Below are positions 23,181 to 36,243 of a DNA stretch of 64,000 bases, in pieces. The position numbers and the translations under genes were made by a program. Origin of the DNA: Mytilisepta virgata (lineage: Eukaryota > Mollusca > Bivalvia > Mytilida > Mytilidae). A model generated the notes under the pieces. The model saw only the letters and a list, made by a program, of their open reading frames with translations. It was not told where the DNA came from and made no database searches. The stretch is from assembly GCA_028015205.1 (NCBI GenBank), contig CM051518.1, positions 54,112,372 to 54,176,371 of the forward strand, in the 5' to 3' direction. How positions within the stretch are numbered: position 1 is the stretch's first letter; every line of letters starts with the position of its first letter.

Positions 23181-23810
23181 GATACCAATTTTGATGAACA
23201 AGATGTGCACATTTCATCGATTTCATCAGTTGTGCTCAAGGCCTAAAATATTGAAAACCACAACAACAATCTAAAACGTTGAAGAGCAAAGTAAAAAAAT
23301 TCCAAAAATGACCAAAAAGGGGTAAAGCCAAAACCAACTGAGGACAGAGCAAAGCACGAGGGAGATACTCCTTAGTTTCCATAAATTTAACATTTTGTTA
23401 CAGTAAATTTTAAGTACAATTTCGGGCTAGTATCGAAATACTAGCAACTGAGCTGGGGATACCCTCGGGACTTGGAGACCACCAGCAGTGGCATCGACTC
23501 AGTGGTTAAAAAACAATTCTTTGATACCAATTTTGATGTACAAGATGTGCACATTTCGTCGATTTACGACTCATCAGTTGTCCACTAGGCCTAAAATGTT
23601 GAGAAACCAAAACAACAATCCAACAAGTTGAAGAGGAAATTCAAAAATGCCAAAATGACCAAACACTGTAAAGCCAAAACCAACTGAGGACAGAGCAAAG
23701 CACGAGGTAGATACTCCTTAGTTTTCACCAATTTGACAATTTTGTAACAGCATTTTTAAGTATCAATTTCGGGCTAGTATCGAAATACTAGCAACTGATT
23801 GATACCTTGG
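23181..23810 (+). repeat. Two-copy ~342-bp tandem repeat
   Basis: GATACCAATTTTGATG begins units at 23181 and 23523. Shared blocks include GATGTGCACATTTC, AGGACAGAGCAAAGCACGAG and TTCGGGCTAGTATCG. The junction carries ATACCCTCGGG...CCACCAGCAGTGGCATC, a module also present in the 378-bp repeat (58313-61070), so the two are diverged members of one tandem-repeat superfamily. Confidence 0.85.
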
Positions 23811-24304
23811 CAACAAGTAAACTAGTCTGGTTTACAAAAACATTATTCATATTATACAGGTTTCTGTAAAGTGTTAAGTAAGCTTAAAATAATTTTCAGA
23901 AATAGTTTTTTCTTCTGGATTAATGTAAATAGATTTCTCTCCTCATTTTAACAAGAATCAGTCTTAACAGTTGGAATTTCTGAATATATTCTAGTTCGTA
24001 GAATTACAACCCATATTATATATATCCAATGACATCATGCAATCACATAAGGGATACTTCTTAAGGTTCCAAAATGAGGAAAGTGTTTATTAACCTCTTA
24101 CTCCACTTTCACCATTTGATATTAGACCAGGAAACGGGATTTATATAATAAATACTATGAGAGTTCAAAGCAAAGGCGCGGGGATATAAGGCTTAGTTGC
24201 TCTTTTTTCATGAATTTTGTAGCCGAATATCGAAACAATGAATAAGTATGATATTATAATATACAGATTTTACAGCAACAAACAGTTGAAGTGAAGCAAA
24301 CGAC
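23811..24304. other. Intergenic, no gene recognised
   Basis: AT-rich sequence downstream of the tandem pair and adjoining the 3' end of psi-3. No feature is seen. Confidence 0.5.
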
Positions 24305-24860
24305 TTTTTTTTTATTAAATCGACTCCCGAAAGAGTGTCATTTGCAGCTTATTGCATCCATTTCTATCATCAAGTGTAGACCACTCGACAATGGTTATAT
24401 CCTTCCAAATATTGTAAAATTCTTTTTGAAAATCATTGAGTGGAATATCTTTGACAATACCAATAACATGTTGTAGGTTTTTTGTATATTTTCCAGTTTT
24501 GGCCTTTCTAATTAAAAAAATCCCCATTCACTTGTTTTAAAAATCTTCAGTTTTAATAAAAATAACAAATCTGCTTTTCCTTATTTTGACGATGCTCTAG
24601 TATCTTATTTTATTTCTTCTGCTGAAAATCCCTATCTTCATTAAAAGTTTTCATTTTCCAGGATTTTTTTTATGAGGGACTAATTAATGTTTAATCAAAG
24701 TAACACTGTTCAGCATACGAAAGATAGATGTTCGATGTTTTTTTTCTCTCTCACATCTTCTTTGAAACGCTTATAAATCCAACAAGATAAAACTACACTA
24801 ACAATGATTATTAAGGTGAAAAGAGAAACCCTACCACTTTCCATTGAAACGCCACATAAG
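24305..24860 (-). pseudogene. TLR pseudogene psi-3, membrane span and TIR remnant
   Basis: Minus-strand codons at 24315-24527 give a TIR C-terminus (EFYNIWKDITIVEWS, TLFRESI) closely matching the intact gene. Upstream are box 2 (NEDRDF, then a frameshift), box 1 (IYLSYAEQ) and membrane-span sequence (LFTLIIIV and WIYKRF). Stops and indels occur throughout and no LRR part is visible beyond about 24860. It is most similar to the intact TLR and psi-2. Confidence 0.85.
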
Positions 24861-25379
24861 ACCTTCATTTTCAGTCGAACATTAGTTAAATGTCATATTG
24901 TTTTTTTAAACAATTTTCACAAAAAAAAACTGTTTCAAATTTCTACTGATGACTTTATGGATGTACACAACGCATAACGGCATTAATACACTCACAACTA
25001 ATTAATGACATATAGCTAAGATAGTGGCGTCATCAAGGGGTTTGAAATTATATCTGAACAGACCACGAGAATATAGAAATACGAGAGAAAATATAAAGCA
25101 GGAACACAGAACGGGATATTTCATGTTCAGTGAAAAGTAAATTTAATTATATACGTGTTTTTTTAGAATTTAAAATGACCAAATTTCATATCCTTTAGAT
25201 AGGTTGTGGTCGCTTCTTTTTGTATTTATTTATGTATATTAAGGTTTTTTTGTAAATAGTCTGTAATAATCCCGCACACCCAGTTTTAATTTTTGTCTTA
25301 TTTTATAAAGATGTAACGAGTTTTTAAATAACATTTACGGGCTTGCCAGTTGGTTTACATATATTAATTGTGTTTTGAT
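24861..25379. other. Intergenic, no gene recognised
   Basis: AT-rich, no copy elsewhere in the window and no convincing open frame. Confidence 0.5.
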
Positions 25380-25676
25380 GAGCCATTTAGAATTTAATTT
25401 ATTTCACAGAATCTTATTTTCAAAATTGTAACATTTTTTGTTTCCTTTTAGTAGGTTTCTGAGGTGAAGAAATTTTATTTGGTTTTTCCAGTTTGCCAAG
25501 GTTATTCACAAATGTCGACAAGAATATATGTTTGTAATTTAATATAGTCGGGTTAAAAAAATAATAACATACGACATCTATATTTACTTCCTTGATATTT
25601 AGATTAAATGTTTAATGTCAGTAAAAATGATTATAAAGCCAATTGTAAAATTGGTTCTGTAATAAAACAAGAGGCC
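25380..25676. repeat. Older third copy (C) of the TLR 3' flanking unit
   Basis: Parallels 1790-2060 and 32210-32470 with clearly lower identity. The shared order is TTTAGAATTTAATTT, a CTTCCTGTTTTC-like block, ATTTGGTTTTTCCA, then TTTACTTCCTT and GGTTAAATGTTTAA-like blocks. With psi-4 downstream this makes a third, older duplicate of the TLR-plus-flank unit in the same orientation. Confidence 0.75.
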
Positions 25677-26700
25677 TCCAAGAGGCCCGAATCTTCACTT
25701 GTAATTTTTTTGAGTGTAGATCATACATCAACGATTATGTTTGCTATTTGATGTAAGCTTTCGCATTTTTCGCCTTAATATTGACTTGTACAGCTGAAAT
25801 ATAAAATCCTGAACCCAAATATATATGGTTGCTAGGGACCTTTCATCGGTTGCGTTAGGCATTTTCAATGGCTACGACTCTTGACGACTTTCCATTTTGA
25901 CATGAACATGTAAATTGTAGGGTCCTGAAGCCAAATGTATCTGGTTGCTAGGGACTTTTCAATCAGTTGCTAAGGATTTTTTCAATGACCTTGACCCTCG
26001 AGCCTCCACATTGACTTGTACAGATATCATTTAATTTATTTTAAGCTAATCTCTAAACATCTGTGACCATATGTCAGACCATTATTTTTACTGATAATTA
26101 ATGTTTACATGTAAAGAATCATCCAAAGGCAAAAACTCCTATAAGGGATCAATTGACGATCTTGGTCATGTTAACTTATATGTATATCTTACTTTGCTGA
26201 ACACTTTGCTGTTAAGAGTTTGTTTTTATCTATAATAATATTCAAATTTATAACATAAAACTGCAAAATTTCCTTAAAAATAACAATTAGGGCGCGATAA
26301 CCCTAAAATGGGTTCGCCGATTCGTCTGACAATCTTGACCTCATAAATATTTTTACTTCTTGTCAGTTTTGCACTTACTGCTTTAGTTTTTGAGATATAT
26401 GAGCCAACAACTGCGTTTCACCCCCTTTGTTCTATTTTTGGAAAAGGCGGCCATGTTTGTTGATGGAATCCCCGGATACCATTTAAATTATATACCCTAA
26501 GGAACATTCAGGTAAATTTAAGTTGAAATTGGTCTAGTAGTTTCAGAGAACAAGATTTAAAAAAAAATTAAATGAATAACAAGAAAATTGTGAAAAATTT
26601 GTCTTTTAAGGGCAATAACTCATTAAGGGGTCAATTGACGATTTTGATGATCTCGACCATTAGTAGATCTTACTTTGATGAACATTTTTGTTGTTATTTT
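25677..26700. repeat. Dispersed mussel-type repeat insertion
   Basis: This block interrupts copy C between its 3' flank and psi-4 and is absent from copies A and B at that place. It has GAGGCCTCCAAGAGGCCCGAA at one end, repeated GGTTGCTAGGGAC motifs (25826, 25950), and two GGGTCAATTGACGATTTTG-like blocks (near 26148 and 26630). From memory, such GGGCAATAACTC...GGTCAATTGAC repeats are abundant in Mytilus. No protein is encoded. Confidence 0.65.
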
Positions 26701-26782
26701 TTATTTTTATTCTTCTAAGATAATTAATAGCATAATAAAATGTTAACTCTAAAATATTCTCAAATTAATTCTGAGAATAATG

Positions 26783-29416
26783 TCATGCGTTGTTTGTTCC
26801 ATCTATTTCATGGCCGTTTTCAGACCATTCGATTATTGTAACATCTCCCCAAATTTTCTCAAGCTCGACCGGAAGGTCATACACTGAAACATTCATTAGA
26901 ATCAGGATTATCTTAAATATTTTATTTCTGCACTTTTTCAAACTTTGCTCGTTCTATTTCATAACTTGCCCATTCGCGGTTTTTATAACCTTCGGTAATA
27001 ATAAATATAACATATCTGCTTTCGCTAAGAGCGTTTGCAATGGCATCGGCAACAAATTCACCGCCAGAAAAATTCCTATCTTCAATACATATTTTCATGA
27101 ACACGAATGTTTAATTTTTGGGACAAAAGTATTCTTCATCCATAAAATACTATCATCTGCGTACGATAGATATATATCGTACCTGAAGTTTTACTTCAAT
27201 CCACTTTAAATTACACGCTGAAATCTCCTATACAACCAGAACAAAATTTTCTATCTGAAGTTAAATACAACTGCAGTAATAATTGTGAGAAATACGAAAA
27301 GTATAACGCCCCATATTCCAACTTTAAGCCAGGTATCACTGTCACAATGTTTAAATAACTGTGAAATTCCTCGTTAACTTCAACTGTAGACATTTGTGTT
27401 CCATCCTCAAACAAGCACGTATAATTTTTCCCTTGCGAATCAAACAAAATAGCCGAATTGAATAACCATGGGATAAAATCTGCAGTATCGCAACGGCACA
27501 TGGAAATGTTGCCTTTAAAGTAAAGCTGAAACTTTGAATAACCTTGTTTGCTTTATTTATCTAACCATGCCCTGACTGATTTGTTTGTAGTCTGTATCTG
27601 ATTGTTTTGAACATCTAATATTTCTAAATGATCTACTTCCGTAACTGCAATTGGTATTTCTAATAACGAGTTACTTGAAAAGATAATATGCCGTAGGTTT
27701 GTATTTTTATCAAAAATGCCTTTATTTAGAAAAAATATACCATTACATGACATGTCAAGCTTTTTAGCATTTGGAAACATTTTCAGAAGAGTTGGTTGTC
27801 TTAGCAAACTAGTTCCTAAATCTGCATCCTTCACTGTTATAATTTTCACTTTTTCAAATAGTGGCAAAACCATTGTTGACTTAAACAAAGCAGAATTTAT
27901 TCCTGAAATATCTAAATATTCTATGTTAACAGTCCACTGAAACTAATACCAGGAAATTCTTCCATTTTAAAGAAAGAAATATCTATATATTGCAAATGTG
28001 AAGCATTGAGAATATTAATTTTTGAATTAAAGAAAAAACCTTCACAAAGACAGTTAGATAATCGAAGAAATCGTAAATTTGGCGGCAAGGGAATATTAAT
28101 TCTGATGTTTTTGTCTGGAGGCAATTTTTTAATGTCCGATCCTTTAACTTTAAAATTTAACCTTCGTTCTAATGTTTGTGATGATTTGGTTTCACCGATA
28201 GAATTGCTAAATACAAGAACTTCATTTTCTTCGGTACGTGATTGAAAAATTTCCTGGAAGTAACTTATATCCAAATACTGAACATGGAGATATCGCCAAG
28301 CACTATATGAATAGTCGTATAGCTTTAAGTTTACTAACTGTGGAAGTAATTTCATGAGATATCCAAATTTATCATATGTTGAAAATGAGAATATGTTTCC
28401 CGAAAATACAATATTTTCGAAACATTGGGGATACCTATATACAAGTAATGCCTTTGACTCAAAGTCAACAATAAAGGCCTCTGCTAGTACCATTGTCTTT
28501 AAGCATATTTCTTTTAAATACGACATCATATCTTCAATAACAATTACTGTATTTTCTTGTTCATGTACCACTTTCCTCAATATAACGGCCTCCATAGATT
28601 TACCTCTAAATGGGAACAAAAGTTTTAAAGCTTTTGAAAGTTGACAGTTTACATCATACATGGGAAATACCTTCAATTTGGGAAATGGCCTGAGGGCATA
28701 AATCTCTAGCGTTTGAATTGATACGCTACAGTGCATGAAATGTAACTCTTCAATTGTATCTGGAAGGTGAAAAAAACTTGTGTTCAATATTTTGTTTGCG
28801 TAGCATTTATCGAATTTTAAGACTTTGAGGTTTGATAACTTTTCAAATCCACAAAATGTAAAATTATACTTTGTTACAAGCTCCATGTATAAATATATAT
28901 CAATTGTCTAAAGTATGGATATAAAACCGTACCTTGGGATGTTGAGTCCAAATTTCTCGTGATATCTAGTAATTCAAAATATTTTAAAGGTTTAAATATC
29001 CCGTTCGTGTAGTCGTTAGTATTTTAAAGATTGTTATTCATCATGGACAGGTTTAGTAATTTCGTCAAACCTGAAAAGGCGTCCGACTGAAGTACGGAAA
29101 TTTTGTTATTATTCATATTCAGCATTTTCAGTTCCGGATAAACCCTAAAAGAATTATTATTAAGTATTTCTAAGTCATTATTATCCAGGTAAAGTTTTGT
29201 CATATTATGTAGTAAATCATGTGGCACAAATTTTAGTTGTCTACTAGAACAGCTTACCACCGTTTCAGCCTCGATTCGACTTATATCACATCCATTTCCA
29301 TTTGAAAATCTAATAACTAATTCGAAGAGAATGAAAAAACATTTTTGATTGATTTCTATAAAGAATGTATGCATCATGGTAAGAAGATGCACCTTTATGA
29401 AGGTAAAAATGGCCAA
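26783..29416 (-). pseudogene. TLR pseudogene psi-4, nearly full length
   Basis: In order on the minus strand it has an N-terminal hydrophobic segment, the LRR N-cap IEAETVVSCSSRQLKFVP and first LRRs (29416-29024); an LRR block (28886-27921); a later LRR block (27888-27553); the LRRCT with MCRCDTADFIPWLF and a degraded membrane span (27501-27211); and a TIR domain with box 1 YDIYLSYADDS, box 2 EDRNFSGGE and a C-terminal DVTIIEWSENG ending at TGA (26783). At least five lesions break it: a TAA after NNNL, frameshifts near 28890, 27920 and 27105, and stops before the LRRCT. It belongs to a different subfamily from the intact TLR and is the best template for psi-1 and psi-5. A sequencing error could explain one lesion but not all. 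Confidence 0.9.
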
Positions 29417-30517
29417 ATGATACTTTGTTTTGAACTTCCTTATAAGAAGTCTATTAAGAAACTAGTTTTCAGATGATTAATTATTCTTTCTTGATTCACT
29501 GAACCTTGCATTCTTTTTATATTTCTTACGTTTTTTATATTTGCTTCTGTTATTATTACATGTATTAAATGGAGGTTTATTGTACCGATTCTTGACACAT
29601 CGACCCTTGACAAGTAAATTATAAGGGGAGTGTACAGCGCATTTAATTCAAAAGATTCTTATCTAAATATGCAAAACAGATATGGATGGATATAGACTGA
29701 TGAAGGAGAAATTGTAAAAATTTCAGAACCCACTAAAATTCAAGACTGAAGATGCGTACATGTCATGAATCATCTACCAACATGAATCATCTACCAACTA
29801 CCAGACTGATAATTACGATTAAATTAATAAAATCAGAAATAATCAAACTTTATCTTTTTATTAAGGCAATCTTTTTATAATTTGGTATCTGTTGGCCTAA
29901 AAACTAAAGTCCGTCACGTCATGGTATTTGTCAAATATTATGACAATTCCCAATCTCCAATAACACTGCTGAAGACGACAGTCCTTTATTTTTTATTGGA
30001 TTTTCTTCTTTCAGTTGGGCCAATTTTTTCATCTCCAAATCGACTCTTCATTTATTTTTCGATAAATTTGTCATTTTGTGTTCTCCATCAAAAATCCGTT
30101 GTCTTCAATAGGTTGAACAGGAGCCCTTTTCACAAAATATCTTAAGAGTAAAATCACTCATAAGTTATACTAGATCTTTATGACTTAAGAGTAGTTTGGC
30201 TCTTAAAGGGAAGGACAAATTCGGTTCCAGAATTAAAATACCTATTGCAAACATACTTTAATATGTTTGTACAAAACGTCATTCCGATCCGATAATAAAT
30301 GTGTATTTTAACAAATTGTTTTATGAAATGAAGCATTAGATAGTCGGCCATCTTGCCGACAAAAATGTAGATGGTGACGTCTCGACCTACAAAATCTATC
30401 TTAAAACTGATGAGGAATTTTCCACAGCATGCTACCATTTATGTACGGGCATTTATGTACGGGCATTATATGGAGAAACCGGTGGACAATTATAAAATTA
30501 TAACGATTATATCACAA
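29417..30517. other. Intergenic, no gene recognised
   Basis: Between psi-4 and copy B. A short direct duplication (CATGAATCATCTACCAA twice, near 29763-29798) is the only structure seen. Confidence 0.5.
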
Positions 30518-32842
30518 GTTAATGCGTGTCTGTTATTAATTCTAATTCGTTGAAAATTTTTTACCACTTCTAATTCATGTAATTATAATTATGTAAAGAA
30601 ATTAATTCGATAAAATAAAGAATTAAAACAATTGTAATGCAATTCTGAATTTCACCACATCGGGAAAGCAATCGAAAACATTTTGTAACCTCTCACTGGT
30701 AACGCTGGATATTTACATTTGAATTAAATTATAGGAACAACATGCTCTTAAGGTGATAATTGCAGGTAAATGACCTACCCCTGATGAAATTATGATTAAA
30801 TTTGTTTATTGACGCTAATTAACACCATAAATGTAAAATTTAAGTAGATTTTAAACGATTCCAAATTTTTTAACTTAAATATTCGGGCGAACATCAACCA
30901 TTGCCAACTGAGTACACAATATGGGACCATAGTTCCAAATTAACCATCATTATATAACTATTTAGAGCAATTTAGATCGAATGTTTTTACAAATAATCGA
31001 ACAACTACGCCTTTTGCCAGGTGTTCATAAATTTTTATTTGGATTTCATGTTGATTATTCTGTTTATTGTACTATAAATGTATAATTAATATGCAAACAA
31101 AAGGGACTGTTTTGTGCCAGCTTATACGTGGTGATTTAACATGATTTGTGATTACCAATGATATACCTGACACTCACCTCAATGAAGCCTTAAAATATTC
31201 AAAATGATAATAATTGTTTATAATAAACAAGACAACAGGTGACAAATTGTTTGGTTTGGCAGGTAATACAACAAGAGAAAGGTTATACCTGGTTAAAATA
31301 CGCATTTTTATGTATAAATCGTAGTCTTTATTCTCTAATTTTTGTTGAAATAAAACTATAATAAAGTAAAACATATTGGCATCAGTATAGAAGTCTAGGA
31401 GAACAAACCGAAACCTCGAGGTTAGATCGATATACCGAGTATCTGCGATTTCAAAATTACTTCCACAGAGTATGCAGAGTTGACACATTTATGTAATACT
31501 ATTTAGAAAAATGGAATAAAATGCAACAGAAACGACTCCCTTCTAGATAAACTCGTAACGAAAACTATCATTTTTCAATTTATTACTACATATATATTAA
31601 AAAGAACACAAAAGAAATATCGAATTTAAGGTAGCTGTAAGATTTAAAAAAAACAATACTCATAAGCGATGAAGAAAATTTAAAACTTACCATTAAATTC
31701 TCCTCAAAACACGAATCTTCGAAATAGTCCTCGCAAACTACTTTGTTCTTCGTGTGCACATACTCAGCAACCGGAATCCTTAAACTGAGAAGACACTTTT
31801 GATTTACAACTTTGTGGTTTTAGGACTCCACCCACATCAACTATACAAAAAATGGCTGGCCTCCACAGATCGCACATATCAAAATTATTTTTATCCCTTA
31901 TGAATACCTTATTGAATTGATAAATAAAACACACCAAAACCTTCTTATTTTTAGTGAAAATTGCTACAGTAATTTATCGACGTTGTCGACGTCGCATATA
32001 GAAACTAAGACGTCACAAAATGGCGCGTCATTTTGGGAGTAAGAATGGACAATTTTTAGTGTGTGATAAATTTCTGGACACGTTTGGCGAAAAGAACACA
32101 TTTCCGGAATGGAGACACGTTTGAGAGTGGTACAACGAGCTGAGTTTGAGTGTTTTATAAGATTTATAGATTTGCCAGTTTATTTGTGATGCAGATGTGT
32201 TTTTAATAGCTATTTAGACTTTAATTTGCTTCATTGCAGTCTAATTTTCTAAGTTGTTATATTTTTGTGCTTCCTGTTTTCGTGGGCTTGTGAACTGAAG
32301 AAATATTTTTTTTTCCAAATTTCCGAGGTTAACCACAATGGCGACGAAAACATACTTCATAGTCGGGATTAAAATATTATAATAAACAATTTCTACTTTT
32401 ACTTCCTTTCGTATTTAGGTTAAATGTTTAACTTCAGTAAATGAATATAAAAACGATTTTAAAATTAAAAAGAAATAAAACCACAGAAGTAAATATGAAT
32501 AACTTAGATTTATGACGTTGGGCTAATTTATTCATTACACAAGTACCTCTAAATTTTCCGTTCAAAATTTGACAAAATTATACGAAATTTCCAAGGCTCT
32601 TCCTCTTGATGCAGAGGTAACCCTTAGCTGAGTTTGGATTGCTGTTGTCTTAATTGTTTTGGATTTTAATGGTTGTGCTTATTGGTTCATCATTGTATCG
32701 TTAATCGGTTTTCCAACACTTTGATCTCGAGCACTGCTAATGAGTTGTAAGTCAACCAAATGGCCATACAGTGCATCAAATTTATTTCGGTATTTTGTGA
32801 TACGTTTTATTAAAGTATTCGAAAAGTTTTTACATAATGTTT

Positions 32843-35645
32843 GTATATTTATGGTAGCTAAAGCTAGTATTTCTACGTGTTTCGAAGGCTCATACAAATA
32901 AATTGTATATTTTCCTACAATGTACATACATATTGTATATGTATTTCTTTTTTTTCTCTCTTAAACTTACTTATTATTTTTAAGTATTAGTTCTGCATTT
33001 AAGTCTAAGATATTTTGTAAATAAGGCTGTCTTAAAAGTATCAATTGACATATGGAAATACATTCGGTATGTATGAGATGTATCAATAATGTGAAAATGT
33101 ATCAATAATGTGAAAATCAATAATGTGAAAATACCAAATAAACATTCTTGGAGTGACAATACTAAGATTCTGATAAACTATTTATTTGTATCAGTTCAAA
33201 CAATATATAGGTTCTTACTGAGGCATGGTCACTCCAAATATTAAACCTTCGTTAAATAATTTTATTTTTAGTATATCAATCAAGTGGTTTTAAGAAAAAC
33301 TACTTAACCAAGAATTTCCATTGCACTTGTACTCGAATTTTTATCCACTTCACTTTAATTATTGTATGTTCCGTTTAAAATCGAACCGTTACAATGCTGA
33401 TTGTTATCATATGTTTATCATTGATATATCCAATCACCGGTGTCCGGTCTGATTTATAACAATCATTGTTTAAAAATATGGTTCATGTTAACACTAAGTG
33501 GAAGAAAAATGTCCGGGAATGCGAACTTTGTAGATACTAGAAAATCCAACGCGTGAACTCGGACGTACGTGACCACTCAAGTGAATTAAAAGAAACAGCT
33601 ATAAATGAGAAAGTCTATTAAAAATGCTACCCACCCTTCCCCCCATATGACGTTATATGTTGATATTAGTTTCAGTGATATACTTGGATTTCTAACGAAT
33701 TGTTAGTTTGAAATGGGCATGGCATTTTACTATAATGACAAGAAGCAAGCAAGAGCTTGATTCAGCGGAGTTTCTGAGAAACAGGAGAAAAATTCTTTAC
33801 TTACGCATCTCCAGGCAATTCTTGATTTTTCAGTGGAAGATACTTTTAACAAAATTAAGGCATTCGGGTCATACTCTTTAAAACTCATCCTAGATATTTG
33901 CGGAGGCCGGGCGGGAGTGCTGTTTTTCAAACATTGATGAAGTCTGAAAGTATGCGTCTTAAAGTTTGAGAAATAGGTAGCACATATTAAACATGGTCTT
34001 TTTTATGTAAAATTTAAGAATCAGATTGCAATAAACTTTTATCATTGTTGAAAATTGCAAAATTGAAAAATCAAAGATAAATCTTCTATACTCCTTCTTT
34101 TATATTATCAAGCAATGATTTACTCAAGAGTCCATCATCGGATACCCATAGTGAACCCCATTGTTACAATAACTACAGTGTAAGGCGATACAACTTACTA
34201 ATGATCGTAATCACTTAATGTGACATTTTGACTGTAGGTAAATGAAATTAATCCTGTCTGTATATAATTATATGATACTGTTATTTTCTGCATGCAAAAT
34301 CATGTCATTCTCAAATTTTGTCCTCTTTTGAATAGGCAGTTTAATGTGCGGACAATTATGGACAAGGGTTCGAAACATGCATAATATAGGACATTTTGCG
34401 TTTAAAGAAAAATTCTGGTGTCAAACGCTTACATGTAATAGAAGTGCCATCATATCCAAAGATGCCAAATTCAGTCCAATCAAAAATTCATATAAACACG
34501 ATATTAATACATCAGTGTAACGTACAAAAGTTTGTAGTGAGAAAGAAAAGTAATTATAATGAACTCATATGACGCATAGATATTGTTAAGAGGCAATTTA
34601 TTTTTATATTTTTAATTCTTAAAACTTGATCATTCAAAAAACATTTCCCACGGTATTACAATGCAATCCCGCCGTGCAGAATGGACATTGATTCTTCTAT
34701 AAGATTGGAATATGCAAATTCATTTATTCGAGCAAGAGTTGTAAGAAAACGTCTAATATTGTTAGGTTATTTTAGGTGTTATGTACAATACAGGTAAATA
34801 TTGTACGAGTCTGTATTGTATTGAAAGTCGTATTGAACGAGACGCCATAGGCGTTTTTTTTAGATTGAGCCAGAAATTACTTTTAATATCCATCCTTTTT
34901 TTACCCAAAAAACATTTGTATGGTTTATCTCAACTGTTGTCTTGGTTTACTTCATGTTTTCTTATTATTATTAAAATTCACAAAAATCCTCATCTTAAAA
35001 TATTTTTTTAGCCCCAAAATTTAGCATTTAGTATATAATTTTTTAAGGGTATTTATCGCAAAGATTTCCAACTATTGTGCTCGTTTAATTTAGATGTGGT
35101 GTAATTAGTATTAAAATTTTTCACAAATTCACATTTTTCTGTCATTTTTTACTGTTTTAGGCCTAAAATGGGCATTTAGTACATCAAATTACCCCAAAAA
35201 ATGTTTTTTTTTATTGTAACTTCAATGTTCCTTAAAACAATAACTATAGTTTCGGTTAATTTGATTTTTTATGTAATTGTTTTCAAAAATTCCCCAAAAT
35301 CCTCATTTTTGTGTAATATTTTCTGGTTTTAGCCCCAAAATTAGCCGATTTTACGTCACGTAACCAAACAAATTATATTTTTACATAATTTATCATTAAA
35401 TTTTCTAATAGACTGACTACTGCGTTAGTTTATTTTATATTTATTGTGATTGCTATTGAAAATTCTCAAAAATCTTCATTTTTGTGTTATTTTTTCAATT
35501 TTTCCCCAAAATAGGAAAATTGAAGAAAAAAGTTTTAATAAATGTCAGAACATGAAATAACAGAAGGTAATACACAAGAATTTCACAATTTAAGGCTTTT
35601 AAGGTTGGGCCGAAAACTGCCCTTAATGCCTCTTCTCCTTTAATT
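32843..35645. other. 2.8-kb block unique to copy B
   Basis: Copy A passes directly from ATAATGTTT to AGAATAATCAG where copy B has this block, so it was inserted into B or lost from A. Its first 2.1 kb show nothing recognisable apart from a short repeat of ATCAATAATGTGAAAAT (33085-33130). Its last part holds degenerate tandem repeats (next entry). No protein family is recognised, and no clear terminal repeats or target duplication are seen. Confidence 0.6.
34960..35520. repeat. Degenerate ~140-175 bp tandem repeats
   Basis: A core of AAATCCTCAT...TTTTAGCCCCAAAAT recurs near 34985, 35130, 35297 and 35470 with strong decay between copies. No coding potential. Confidence 0.6.
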
Positions 35646-35745
35646 GGAATAATCAGAAAGAAATTTTGTAAAGCTTCCAATCTGTAAAACATGATATTAA
35701 CACAGAATCCCAAGACAGAACGTCTCAGTTTTATAATATTTCATT

Positions 35746-35753
35746 ACTCCATT
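35746..35753. repeat. MULE left target-site duplication
   Basis: ACTCCATT, identical to 45331-45338. Copy A has a single ACTCTATT at the homologous position (near 2545), the empty site. Confidence 0.95.
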
Positions 35754-35786
35754 GGTATCTTCCCGATTGTCCCACTTTTTGAAATT
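35754..35786. repeat. MULE left terminal inverted repeat
   Basis: Matches the reverse complement of 45298-45330 at nearly every base, including CCCGATTGTCCCACTTTTT. Confidence 0.92.
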
Positions 35787-35810
35787 ACAGGTAAAAAGGT
35801 AGTGAAATTT

Positions 35811-35878
35811 TGTGGAACAATCGGGAAGATGTTTGTGGGACAATTGGGAAGTTTAATTGTGGGACAATTGGGAATTGT
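35811..35878. repeat. MULE left subterminal repeats
   Basis: Three spaced copies of GTGGGACAATTGGGAA-type sequence (near 35811, 35835 and 35858) lie in reverse orientation to the adjoining left terminal repeat. They could bind transposase or fold back on the terminus. Confidence 0.8.
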
Positions 35879-36243
35879 TTTGATTGTGATTAATCTGTTT
35901 TTATAGTGTGCAGTAGGTAATTACAGGTAACTAATCATTTTTCCCGTAAAATATGAAAAAAAGAAGAACATAAAATGATATTTACATATTTTATTTTGCA
36001 CATATTAATATGAAATATCATCAAACATAGAATATAATGTAAAGTCATAAAATATCAAATATCAAGCACTACTCATTTCTTCATTAATGGGTTTCAATCA
36101 AGCATTTTAGAACACAATGACAAATTAATTGATAATATAAAGCACACACATTGTAGAAGGTACAACAATAAAGCACACATAATACATAAGTATACCATTA
36201 AAGCATAATCATACACAGCACAAAATATAAAATTGCAACAAAT

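Noticed and set aside
26790..27209. 139-codon plus-strand frame
   Set aside because: Antisense of the psi-4 TIR domain.
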